From Planctomycetota bacterium (lineage in GTDB: Bacteria; Planctomycetota; UBA1135; GCA-002686595), in the NCBI GenBank assembly GCA_002686265.1, contig NZBA01000050.1, positions 186,001 to 250,000 of the forward strand: a DNA stretch of 64,000 nucleotides, given 5' to 3'. The notes beneath the pieces were generated by a model that worked only from the letters and a program-made list of their open reading frames with translations, did no database searches and was not told where the DNA came from. Shown one piece after another: positions 55,516 through 62,609 of the stretch; positions within the stretch are counted from its first letter, which is position 1, and the number at the start of each line of letters is the position of its first letter. The position numbers and the translations under genes are program-made.

Positions 55516-56727
55516 CTCGGGATCTCCGCCACGTCCGGGCTCGAGCCCGAAACGCCGCAGGCCGATCCAGGTGTACAGCTCCACGCCCAGGAGGAGGTTC
55601 TCGATGCTGACGTGCTCATTCACCTGATGGGCGCAGGCCGGGTGGCCCGGACCGACCTTGTTGATGGTCGGGATGCCCTTGGCGGCGTAGAAAACGGCGT
55701 CGTTGCCCGCGGGGGTGACGCCGAAGGAAGCGTCGACGCCCAGGTCTTCCCGCAGGACCCCCCGCACGATCCTCGCCAGAGGGTGTTCCTCGGACAGCTT
55801 CTGGCCCTCGCGGGCGTAGAGCTCCTCCCAGGTGATCTCGAAGCCCTCCTCGCGCGCGCGCTCCAAGCATTCGGTGACGCCCTCGCGAAAGAGCGCCAGG
55901 CCGTCGGCGTAGAGCACCGGCGTCGGGCGACAGTCCACGACCGCGCGCGCGTACTCGGGAATCACGTTGGTGCTCTCGAGGTCTCCCGCCTGAACGCAGG
56001 TCGGCGTCAGGGTCGTGGCCCCGAACTCGGGGTCGGGGTAGTCCCGTGCCCAACGCTCCTCCAACTCGCACAGGGAGCGCAGGATCTCCTGCAGTTTCGG
56101 GAGGGGGTTCTTGGCCCGGTGCGGGCGACTGCCGTGCCCGCCCCTGCCACGTACGGTCAACACGACGAACGAGCTTCCGCGGTTGCCAAGACAGACGAGG
56201 TCGAGGTCGGTCGGTTCGCAGACCACGCACTCGGTCCGCGCGAAATCGAGGAAGCCCTCGCGCTCGGCCCAGTCGAGGAACAGGCGCGAGCCGTCTCCGG
56301 TCGTCTCCTCCTCGATCGTGAAGGCCGTCATGAAGCGCCCGGGTAAACTGCACTCGCGCAGGTAGAGGGAGGCGAAATAGGCGCCGACAGTCGAGGCGTG
56401 AAGGTCGCTGGCGCCCAGGCCGTAGACCTTGCCTTCGACCACCTTCGGTGTGAACGGTCCGTAGGCCCAGTCGCCCGCGCTGGGCGGCACGGTGTCGAGG
56501 TGGCCGGCGATGATCAAGGTCGGGTCGCCCTCGCCCACGACGCTGATCACGTTCTCGCGGTCCTTGCAGGGGACGAGGTGGTGCTCGATGCCGTGCTCGC
56601 CCAGCCACGAACCGCAGAAGCGGGCCAGTTCGCCCTCGTTCCCCGTGACGCTGTCGATCGCGATCATGCCCTCGAGCAGGGCGATGATCTCCTCGCGCCT
56701 CCCGGCGACCCAGCTCCGGACACTCAC
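55483..56727 (-). CDS. Second M20-family peptidase/deacetylase of the arginine cluster
   Basis: 414 residues from a GTG at 56727 overlapping the acetyltransferase gene (GTGA). DapE/ArgE-type zinc hydrolase: LIIAGHLDTVPPSAGDW, YGLGASDLHASTVGAY, AFTIEEETTGDGSRL, CEPTDLDLVCLGNRG, GGHGSRPHRAKNPL and the late zinc ligand in AHQVNEHVSIENL. Longer than the argE product, with a different dimerisation insert. It could be the acetylcitrulline deacetylase, a succinyl-diaminopimelate desuccinylase, or a peptidase; position suggests an acyl-amino-acid substrate. Confidence 0.82.
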   Translation of the reverse strand: MSVRSWVAGRREEIIALLEGMIAIDSVTGNEGELARFCGSWLGEHGIEHHLVPCKDRENVISVVGEGDPTLIIAGHLDTVPPSAGDWAYGPFTPKVVEGKVYGLGASDLHASTVGAYFASLYLRECSLPGRFMTAFTIEEETTGDGSRLFLDWAEREGFLDFARTECVVCEPTDLDLVCLGNRGSSFVVLTVRGRGGHGSRPHRAKNPLPKLQEILRSLCELEERWARDYPDPEFGATTLTPTCVQAGDLESTNVIPEYARAVVDCRPTPVLYADGLALFREGVTECLERAREEGFEITWEELYAREGQKLSEEHPLARIVRGVLREDLGVDASFGVTPAGNDAVFYAAKGIPTINKVGPGHPACAHQVNEHVSIENLLLGVELYTWIGLRRFGLEPGRGGDPEAHKKAGRGQN

Positions 56728-57284
56728 GCTCCCCCCTTCCCCGCCGGCGGGTCGAGCAGCATGGCCTCGCAACAGCAGCGCCGGCCCTCGCTCCGCACGC
56801 GCTCGACGTTGCGGCAGGCGTCGCAGCCCTTCCAGAACTCGGGGTCGTCGGGCAGCGCGTCGAGGGACACGACTCGGAAGCCGAGAGAGAGGTTCATGGC
56901 GCGCACCTGGGGAGAGGTGGTCAGGCTCATCACCGACGCGGCGGGCAGCCTCTCGCGCGAGGAGGCGAACAGGCAGCGCTTCAGCTCGCCTCCCAGGCCG
57001 ATGCCCCGCAGGTCGGGTCGCACGACCAGGCCGGAGTGGGAAACGAAGCGCCCCGCATCCCAGGCGGACCAGTAGCCGAAGCCGACCAGCTCCTCGTCCA
57101 AGAGGGCGAGGGCCGCCTGCGCCGCCGTGATCTTCCCCCGCAAGAACGAGTGCTCGCGGCGTGCGATGTCGAACTCCTCCGCCACGGACTCGATCAAGCG
57201 CGAGGCTTCCTCGGCCAGGCCCGCGTCGGCGGGACCGCTCCCGCGCACCCGCGGGCGCCGCTCGCTCTTGCCGATGCCGTTCAC
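56724..57284 (-). CDS. GNAT-family N-acetylglutamate synthase candidate
   Basis: 186 residues from a GTG at 57284 overlapping the carbamoyltransferase gene (GTGA). GNAT acetyltransferase: VGFGYWSAWDAGRFVSHSGL, then the acetyl-CoA loop VVRPDLRGIGLGGELKRCLF, and a C-terminal Cys cluster DPEFWKGCDACRNVERV with GRRCCCEAMLLDPP. The FWKGC-x-x-C pattern and ending match the GNAT proteins that head arginine operons in Bacteroidetes-type genomes, where they serve as N-acetylglutamate synthase instead of classical ArgA/ArgJ. No ArgJ or ArgA is present in the cluster, which supports this role. Confidence 0.8.
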   Translation of the reverse strand: MNGIGKSERRPRVRGSGPADAGLAEEASRLIESVAEEFDIARREHSFLRGKITAAQAALALLDEELVGFGYWSAWDAGRFVSHSGLVVRPDLRGIGLGGELKRCLFASSRERLPAASVMSLTTSPQVRAMNLSLGFRVVSLDALPDDPEFWKGCDACRNVERVRSEGRRCCCEAMLLDPPAGKGGA

Positions 57285-58339
57285 TTGCCGCCCAAGGCGG
57301 CGAACAGCGCCGCCGCGGTCCAGAGCCGGTTCTCGGCCTCGTCGATCACCGCCGAGCGGCTCGAGTCCAGAACTCCGTCACTGACCACGATGTTGCGCCG
57401 CACCGGGAGGCAGTGCATGAAGAACGCGTCGTCGGTGCGGTCCATGCGCGCCTCGTCGACGGTCCACTCCGCCCGCAGGGGCGCCTTGTCCTCGGCTTCC
57501 TGCTCAAAGCGCCCGTAGTAGTCCAGGGAACCCCAGGCCTTGGCGCACACGACATGGGCGCCCTCGTAGGCGGCGCTGGGGTCGTCGGTCTCGGTCACGT
57601 CACCGCCGCACGAGCGCGCGCGCTCGCGGGCAGCCACCATCACCGCGGGCTCCAGCTCCCAGCCCTTCGGGCGCAGGACGGTCACATCCATCCCCAAGTC
57701 AGCCGCCGCGAGCATCTGGGAGTGCGGCGTGGCCACCGGCAGGGACTTGGGGTGCCAGGTCCAGGTCAGGACGTACTTGCGCCCGGCGGGCTCGCCGAGG
57801 CGCTCCTGCATCGTGGCCATGTCCGCCAGCCCCTGGAGCGGGTGAAAGCGATTGGATTCCAGGTTCACGATCGGGACCTCGCCGTGCTCGGCGAGAGCGT
57901 GCAAGAACGGGTCGCGAGCCAACTCGGCGTAGTCGGCGCTGGCCTCGGCGCGGGCCGAGCCGACCGTGATCAACTCCGACTTCCGCACGCCGATGAAGTG
58001 GCACATTCGTGAGAGGACCGGCGCCAGCTCACGCACGTGCTCCTGGGTGCTCCCGTCCATCACGACGCCGTCGCCGACCTCGAAGTTCCAGGTGTCCTTC
58101 CCTGGGTTGATGGTGATGGCCGAGCCACCCAGGCGCGTCATGGCCGATTCACAGGAGACGCGCGTGCGTACGGAGGGGTTGAAGAACAGGAGCGCGCCCA
58201 CGCGCCCCGCCAGGGAGCGCGGAAAGGTCCCGTCGCGGGCACGGGCCTTGAGGTCGAGGGCGCGGCGAACGAGGTGGCGCACCTCTTCCACGGAGAAGTC
58301 GAGGGTGCTCAGAAAATGGCGGTCTTGAAGATCGATCAC
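57281..58339 (-). CDS. argF': N-acetylornithine carbamoyltransferase (AOTCase)
   Basis: 352 residues from a GTG at 58339; the open frame upstream is non-coding. Carbamoylates N-acetylornithine rather than ornithine. Carbamoyl phosphate loop FFNPSVRTRVSCE at about 52-64, VMDGSTQEHVREL, the AOTCase-type TWTWHPKSLPVATPHSQM (normal OTCases lack it), MHCLPVRRNIVVSDGVLDS and AVIDEAENRLW, all close to the Xanthomonas enzyme. A succinylornithine enzyme (SOTCase) cannot be fully excluded. First gene of the arginine cluster. Confidence 0.9.
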   Translation of the reverse strand: MIDLQDRHFLSTLDFSVEEVRHLVRRALDLKARARDGTFPRSLAGRVGALLFFNPSVRTRVSCESAMTRLGGSAITINPGKDTWNFEVGDGVVMDGSTQEHVRELAPVLSRMCHFIGVRKSELITVGSARAEASADYAELARDPFLHALAEHGEVPIVNLESNRFHPLQGLADMATMQERLGEPAGRKYVLTWTWHPKSLPVATPHSQMLAAADLGMDVTVLRPKGWELEPAVMVAARERARSCGGDVTETDDPSAAYEGAHVVCAKAWGSLDYYGRFEQEAEDKAPLRAEWTVDEARMDRTDDAFFMHCLPVRRNIVVSDGVLDSSRSAVIDEAENRLWTAAALFAALGGK

Positions 58340-58341
58340 AG

Positions 58342-58358
58342 CTTCATGATAGGCCCGG
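58342..58358 (-). promoter_or_regulatory. -10-like element just upstream of argF'
   Basis: TATCAT (5/6 match) ends 6 nt before the GTG start, as at argR, so this transcript may also be leaderless. I found no good -35. Confidence 0.25.
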
Positions 58359-58567
58359 AAGCTCCCCGGGGCCTGCTCCGAGGCCTGGAAACGGATGCCA
58401 GGAGGCGCTCGCCGTGTCCCGCTCGCGGCTCGCCCCTCGCTCTCGCGAGGCCTCCCGAGCAGGGAGGACTTCACACACGGCTCTCCCCGTCCGATGAGTA
58501 GGAGCGTACCCTTCCGCCTTCAGCGCTCACCCCTCCCGCCCCCCCTTCGTCAGCCCCTCGCCTCAGC

Positions 58568-59902
58568 ATGACCGACCCCACTTCGCTCATCATCATGGGA
58601 GCCGCTGGCAAGGACTTCCACGTGTTCAACACCTGTTACAAGGATCGCGAGGACGTCCGCGTGGCCGCCTTCACCGCTACCCAGATCCCGCACATCGACG
58701 ACCGCGCCTACCCCGCCTGCCTGGCGGGGCCGCTCTACCCTGAGGGGATTCCGATCCACCCCGAAGAGGAGCTCGGCGAGCTGATCGAGCGACACAGCGT
58801 AGGCGAGGTGATCTTCGCCTATTCGGACATCGACGAGACCTACCTCGCGGCGCGGCGCGCCCTGGTGGAGGGAACCGGCGCGGTCTTCCGCACCTTCGAC
58901 GTGGACGCCACGATGCTCCTCTCCTCCAAGCCGGTCATCGCGATCTGCGCCGTCCGTACGGGCTGCGGCAAGAGCCAGACCTCACGCAAGGTGATCTCCC
59001 TGCTGCGCGAGCGTGGGCTGAACACGATCGCCATTCGCCACCCCATGCCCTACGGCGATCTGTCGCGCCAGGCCGTGCAACGCTTCGCCACCCTCGAGGA
59101 CATGCGGGCGCACGACTGCACGATCGAGGAGATGGAGGAGTACGAGCCGCACATCCGTAACGGCGCCATCGTCTACGCCGGCGTGGACTACGCCGCGATC
59201 CTCGCCGAGGCCGAGAAGGAAGCTGACGTGATCCTGTGGGACGGCGGCAACAACGACACGCCGTTCTATCGGCCCGATCTGTGGATCACCCTCGCGGACC
59301 CCCACCGACCCGGCCACGAGCTCGAGTACTTCCCCGGGCGGGAGAACTTCGAGCGCGCCGACCTGATCCTGATCAACAAGGTCGACACCGCCCCCCCTGG
59401 AGGCGTGGCGCTCATCGAGGCCAGCGCCCTAGAGCACAACCCCGACGCCCTGATCGTGCATGCCGCCTCGCCGGTCTCGGTGGACGACCCGCTGACCATC
59501 GCGGGCAAGCGCGTTCTCGTCGTCGAGGACGGGCCAACCCTCACCCACGGCGAGATGAAGTTCGGCGCGGGCGTGGTCGCCGCCGAGAAGTGGGGCGCCG
59601 CCGAGATCGTCGACCCGCGCCCCTACGCGGTCGGCCAGATCGCCGACACCTACGCCAAGTACCCCGACGTCGGTGCCGTCCTTCCCGCCATGGGTTACGG
59701 TGAGGCTCAGATGCGCGACCTGCAGGCCACGATCGCCGCCTGCCCCTGCGATCTGGTCCTCGTGGGCACGCCGATCGACCTTCCACGCGTGATCGAGATC
59801 GACAAACCGCACATGCGCGTCACCTACGACCTCGCCGAGGAGGGGACCGCCTTCATCGACGCCATCGAGCATGCCCTGCAGCGCGCGGAGCGCGTAGAGT
59901 AG
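58568..59902 (+). CDS. Cyclic 2,3-diphosphoglycerate synthetase-family protein (COG2403)
   Basis: 444 residues. P-loop GCGKSQTSRKVI at about 132-143, preceded by a Rossmann-like N-terminal domain (IIMGAAGKDFHVFNTCYKDR), then ILWDGGNNDTPFYRPDLW, LITLADPHRPGHELEYFPGR-like segment, ILINKVDTAPPGG and GEMKFGAGVVAAEKWGAA. These are marks of the cDPG synthetase family, known from methanogens where the product is a thermoprotectant and phosphate store. Bacterial members are common but largely uncharacterised. Standing alone and divergent from the arginine cluster; no 2-phosphoglycerate kinase is near. Function in this organism is uncertain. Confidence 0.85.
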   Translation: MTDPTSLIIMGAAGKDFHVFNTCYKDREDVRVAAFTATQIPHIDDRAYPACLAGPLYPEGIPIHPEEELGELIERHSVGEVIFAYSDIDETYLAARRALVEGTGAVFRTFDVDATMLLSSKPVIAICAVRTGCGKSQTSRKVISLLRERGLNTIAIRHPMPYGDLSRQAVQRFATLEDMRAHDCTIEEMEEYEPHIRNGAIVYAGVDYAAILAEAEKEADVILWDGGNNDTPFYRPDLWITLADPHRPGHELEYFPGRENFERADLILINKVDTAPPGGVALIEASALEHNPDALIVHAASPVSVDDPLTIAGKRVLVVEDGPTLTHGEMKFGAGVVAAEKWGAAEIVDPRPYAVGQIADTYAKYPDVGAVLPAMGYGEAQMRDLQATIAACPCDLVLVGTPIDLPRVIEIDKPHMRVTYDLAEEGTAFIDAIEHALQRAERVE

Positions 59903-59926
59903 AAGAAGGGCCGTAGCGAGACCAAG

Positions 59927-59959
59927 CCGCCTTCGTCGCTGCAAGGAGGGCGAAGTCGG
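59927..59959. terminator. Imperfect hairpin between convergent genes
   Basis: CCG-C-CTTCG / CGAAG-T-CGG stem with a 15-nt loop, 25 nt after the COG2403 stop and ahead of the esterase stop on the other strand. Its 3' arm contains a 16-mer also found at 39361-39376. Confidence 0.35.
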
Positions 59960-59961
59960 AG
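59946..59961. repeat. 16-bp repeat GAGGGCGAAGTCGGAG, copy 2
   Basis: Identical to 39361-39376; here it forms the 3' arm of a terminator-like hairpin. Confidence 0.4.
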
Positions 59962-59983
59962 CAGGACGTTTCTCTCGCGGCTG

Positions 59984-62452
59984 CTAGCGTTCGCGTGAGC
60001 GTTCCAGCTCACCGCCGGTCCAACCCCAGGCGCGGTCGAACCAACCGGCGGCCAGGACGCCGCCGTCACCCTCGGCGAGCACGCGCGCGCTGACCAGGGC
60101 CAGGTCGGGGAAACCGGCGCCGGAGACGAAGGTCTTGAAGGTGTAGCCCAGGCGCGCGCCGCGTATGCCGCTGTCGGCTTGCACACCCACCAAAGAGCGC
60201 TCCTCGCCTCGGCGCGGGTAGACGAACAGGCAGGCGAGGTCGTCTCCCTCCCAGGTGCGCTCGCCGATCGAGAGGGTGCCGCGCCGCGCACGCACGGGGC
60301 AGGCCTCGGGGAGTACGGCGTCCCAGGCGGCATTGGTGTCGGCGTTGCCGTAGAGGATCACATTGCGCTCCGACACGCGTTCGGGGTGCTCGGAGGCGCT
60401 CGCCAGGAAGTCCCGGTCCGAAACGACCCAGGCGTGACCGTTGGCGCGGTACCACCAGGCCAGAGCATCGCGGCGCGCGCGGCCCAGGGAGGTGTCCGCC
60501 TCCGCCTGCGTACCCGCCGTTGCGTAGACCAGGAGGAAACGGCGCTCGAAGGCCCTCTTGAAGGGGCCCGTGCGGCCGGAGTGCTTCTCCTCCGGGGGCG
60601 GGGCCGACCGCGAGACGCTCCACAGCTCGCCGTCCAAGCGCAGCCACAGCGGCCCCTCCCCCCCCGGCGGCTCGAGCTCGACGCCGTCTACCGCGAGCCT
60701 CCGCAGCCCCAGGGTCCAGCGCGTTGAAAGCCCCAGGCAGGCTACGTTCTCCAGCTCCAGGGGCAGCACGCCGCGCTCGTCTAGGGGCCCGGCGCGCGCC
60801 CGCGCCGGGCGCCCCCAGTGCACCAGCTGCTCCACGCGCAGACCGAAGTGCTCGGCGTCCACTCCGGGTCCGATCGTCGTGAACGAGACCTCCGAGGGCA
60901 CGGCCGAGCGGCGTCGGGCCGCGAAGAGCTCGAAGATCCCAGGCCAGCTCAGGCAGTCCGCTCCCACGGCCGCGTCTCCGTCCCACCAGTGGCCGCGACC
61001 CTCGGCCAAGTGGGAGCGCGGCGCGCCCCCGGCGGCCTCGAGCGCCGCCAGCATGCGCCGCGCCTCGCCGGCGGGCACGTTGTCGTCGCTCTCGCCGTGC
61101 AGCACGAAGGTGGGCAAACCGACGAGGTTCTCGATCAGGCGCAGGGTGCGCGAGGCACCGTCGGCCGCCTGCCAGAGTTCCGCCAGCTCGCCGTCCGGTC
61201 TTCCTCCGTAGCTGTCGAAGCTCTCCCAGCCGGCGCTGGGCGCGATCGCAGCCCAACGGTCGGGATCATTGGCGGCCAAGTGCCAGACGCCGTGACCGCC
61301 CATCGAGTGGCCCGTCAGGTAGCAGCGATCGGAGTGCGCGCCAGAGAGGGCAAGGGCGTGCGCGAGCACCTCGTAGGCGTCGTGCCGTCCCCAGTCCTGC
61401 CAGTCGAAGCCGAAAGGTCTTCGGTTGGTCGGCGCGGCGATCCACAGGTCCGCGTAGCTGCCGTAGGCCGCGGCCTGGTTGCGGCAGGCGACGCCGGCGC
61501 CGTGCAGGGACAGGACCAAGCCCATCTCGAGGCCGACGCGCCGGGCACCTGTGGCCGGCCGCAGGGCGAAGCGCTGCACGGAGCCGTCGAGCGACGAGCG
61601 AAAGGTCTCCGTCCTGAGGTCGCCGGGCGAGACGCGCGGCAAGTCGATCGTCAGCGGCTCGCCCTCTCCCGCGGCGAGAGTCACACGGCCGTCGGCACCG
61701 TCGGCGAAGGCCATGGCCAGGGGTGGTTTGGCCAGGACGAGCGGGGCTAGTGGGAAGGGCAGGGCGCGCTCCCAGCGCGCGCCACCGGCGCCCTGCTGGA
61801 CGACCAAACGCGGCGGTTCAGCAAGGGTCTCCCCGCTTGCGTGGACCAGCAAGGCGGAGAGCTGGACGAGTCCCTCCCGCCCCTCGACGAGATCGGGTGC
61901 CGTGCTGTCCCACCCGCCGAAGAAGACCACCGCCGGCGGGCGCCACAGGCCCAGGCGCGGGTCGCCTCGCAGGCCGCTGATGAACAGATCGTTGCGCCCG
62001 GCGCGCAAGGCCACGGGAACACCGCGCTTGCCGTACCCGTAGACGTCACCGACGAAACCGACGCCGTTGACGAACAGACGCGAGGCACCCTGCAGGTCCG
62101 CCATCAGCACGCCCCCCGTGGAGAGCTCGACCGCCGTGTAAGCCCAGGCCGCGTCTTCCCGTGGAAGCCGCCCGTCCTCGCCAGCGTTGCGCTCGGTCCA
62201 GACCCTGGCGTGTCCCAGCTCCCCGGGAGCAACTTCCTCGCCGGAGACGGGCGGCGTGCTGCGGGGATCGAGGAGGTAGCGCAGGAACACCGCGTCGGGA
62301 CCGAAGGGCCGGCGGCCGCGCCGGTCGGTCGCGGAGAGCACAAGCCACTCGCGGGGCACGAGCTGCTCGGGCAACTCGGGGGCGACGAGGGTGTTGGGGA
62401 GGGAGCTGGAACCGAGGACGACAGCGAGGATCACAGACCACATGACGCGCAT
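59984..62452 (-). CDS. Secreted alpha/beta-hydrolase (prolyl-oligopeptidase/esterase-like)
   Basis: 822 residues from the ATG at 62452 before a signal peptide (MWSVILAVVLGSSSLP). The N-terminal ~300 residues form a beta-rich domain (GASRLFVNGVGFVGDVYGYG) reminiscent of jelly-roll or carbohydrate-binding domains. The hydrolase domain follows with nucleophile elbow YLTGHSMGGHGVWHLA near 382, the Asp in LHGESDDNVPAG and the His in GRGHWWDGDA, a complete triad in the usual order. The ~280-residue C-terminal part is another unassigned domain ending in WFDRAWGWTGG. Could be a feruloyl-esterase/polysaccharide esterase or a peptidase; not decidable. Confidence 0.85.
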   Translation of the reverse strand: MRVMWSVILAVVLGSSSLPNTLVAPELPEQLVPREWLVLSATDRRGRRPFGPDAVFLRYLLDPRSTPPVSGEEVAPGELGHARVWTERNAGEDGRLPREDAAWAYTAVELSTGGVLMADLQGASRLFVNGVGFVGDVYGYGKRGVPVALRAGRNDLFISGLRGDPRLGLWRPPAVVFFGGWDSTAPDLVEGREGLVQLSALLVHASGETLAEPPRLVVQQGAGGARWERALPFPLAPLVLAKPPLAMAFADGADGRVTLAAGEGEPLTIDLPRVSPGDLRTETFRSSLDGSVQRFALRPATGARRVGLEMGLVLSLHGAGVACRNQAAAYGSYADLWIAAPTNRRPFGFDWQDWGRHDAYEVLAHALALSGAHSDRCYLTGHSMGGHGVWHLAANDPDRWAAIAPSAGWESFDSYGGRPDGELAELWQAADGASRTLRLIENLVGLPTFVLHGESDDNVPAGEARRMLAALEAAGGAPRSHLAEGRGHWWDGDAAVGADCLSWPGIFELFAARRRSAVPSEVSFTTIGPGVDAEHFGLRVEQLVHWGRPARARAGPLDERGVLPLELENVACLGLSTRWTLGLRRLAVDGVELEPPGGEGPLWLRLDGELWSVSRSAPPPEEKHSGRTGPFKRAFERRFLLVYATAGTQAEADTSLGRARRDALAWWYRANGHAWVVSDRDFLASASEHPERVSERNVILYGNADTNAAWDAVLPEACPVRARRGTLSIGERTWEGDDLACLFVYPRRGEERSLVGVQADSGIRGARLGYTFKTFVSGAGFPDLALVSARVLAEGDGGVLAAGWFDRAWGWTGGELERSRER

Positions 62453-62609
62453 GCTAGCCTGTTCGCGTGGACACGCCATCCGCGCTCCGCCCCGTTCCGC
62501 GCCCCGTGGGAAACGACTGGTCGGGGACGGACCGAGCGACTACGGTGTCGGGTGGCGCGTCCGCCCCCCTCGTCCGCCCCGAAGCACCCCCCTCGAAAGA
62601 TCGCCCGAC

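Noticed and set aside
57281..58339. Carbamoyltransferase considered as YgeW-type unknown transcarbamylase
   Set aside because: The HPKSLPVATPHS and CLPVRRN/IDEAENRL segments fit acetylornithine carbamoyltransferase better, and it lies in a full arginine cluster.
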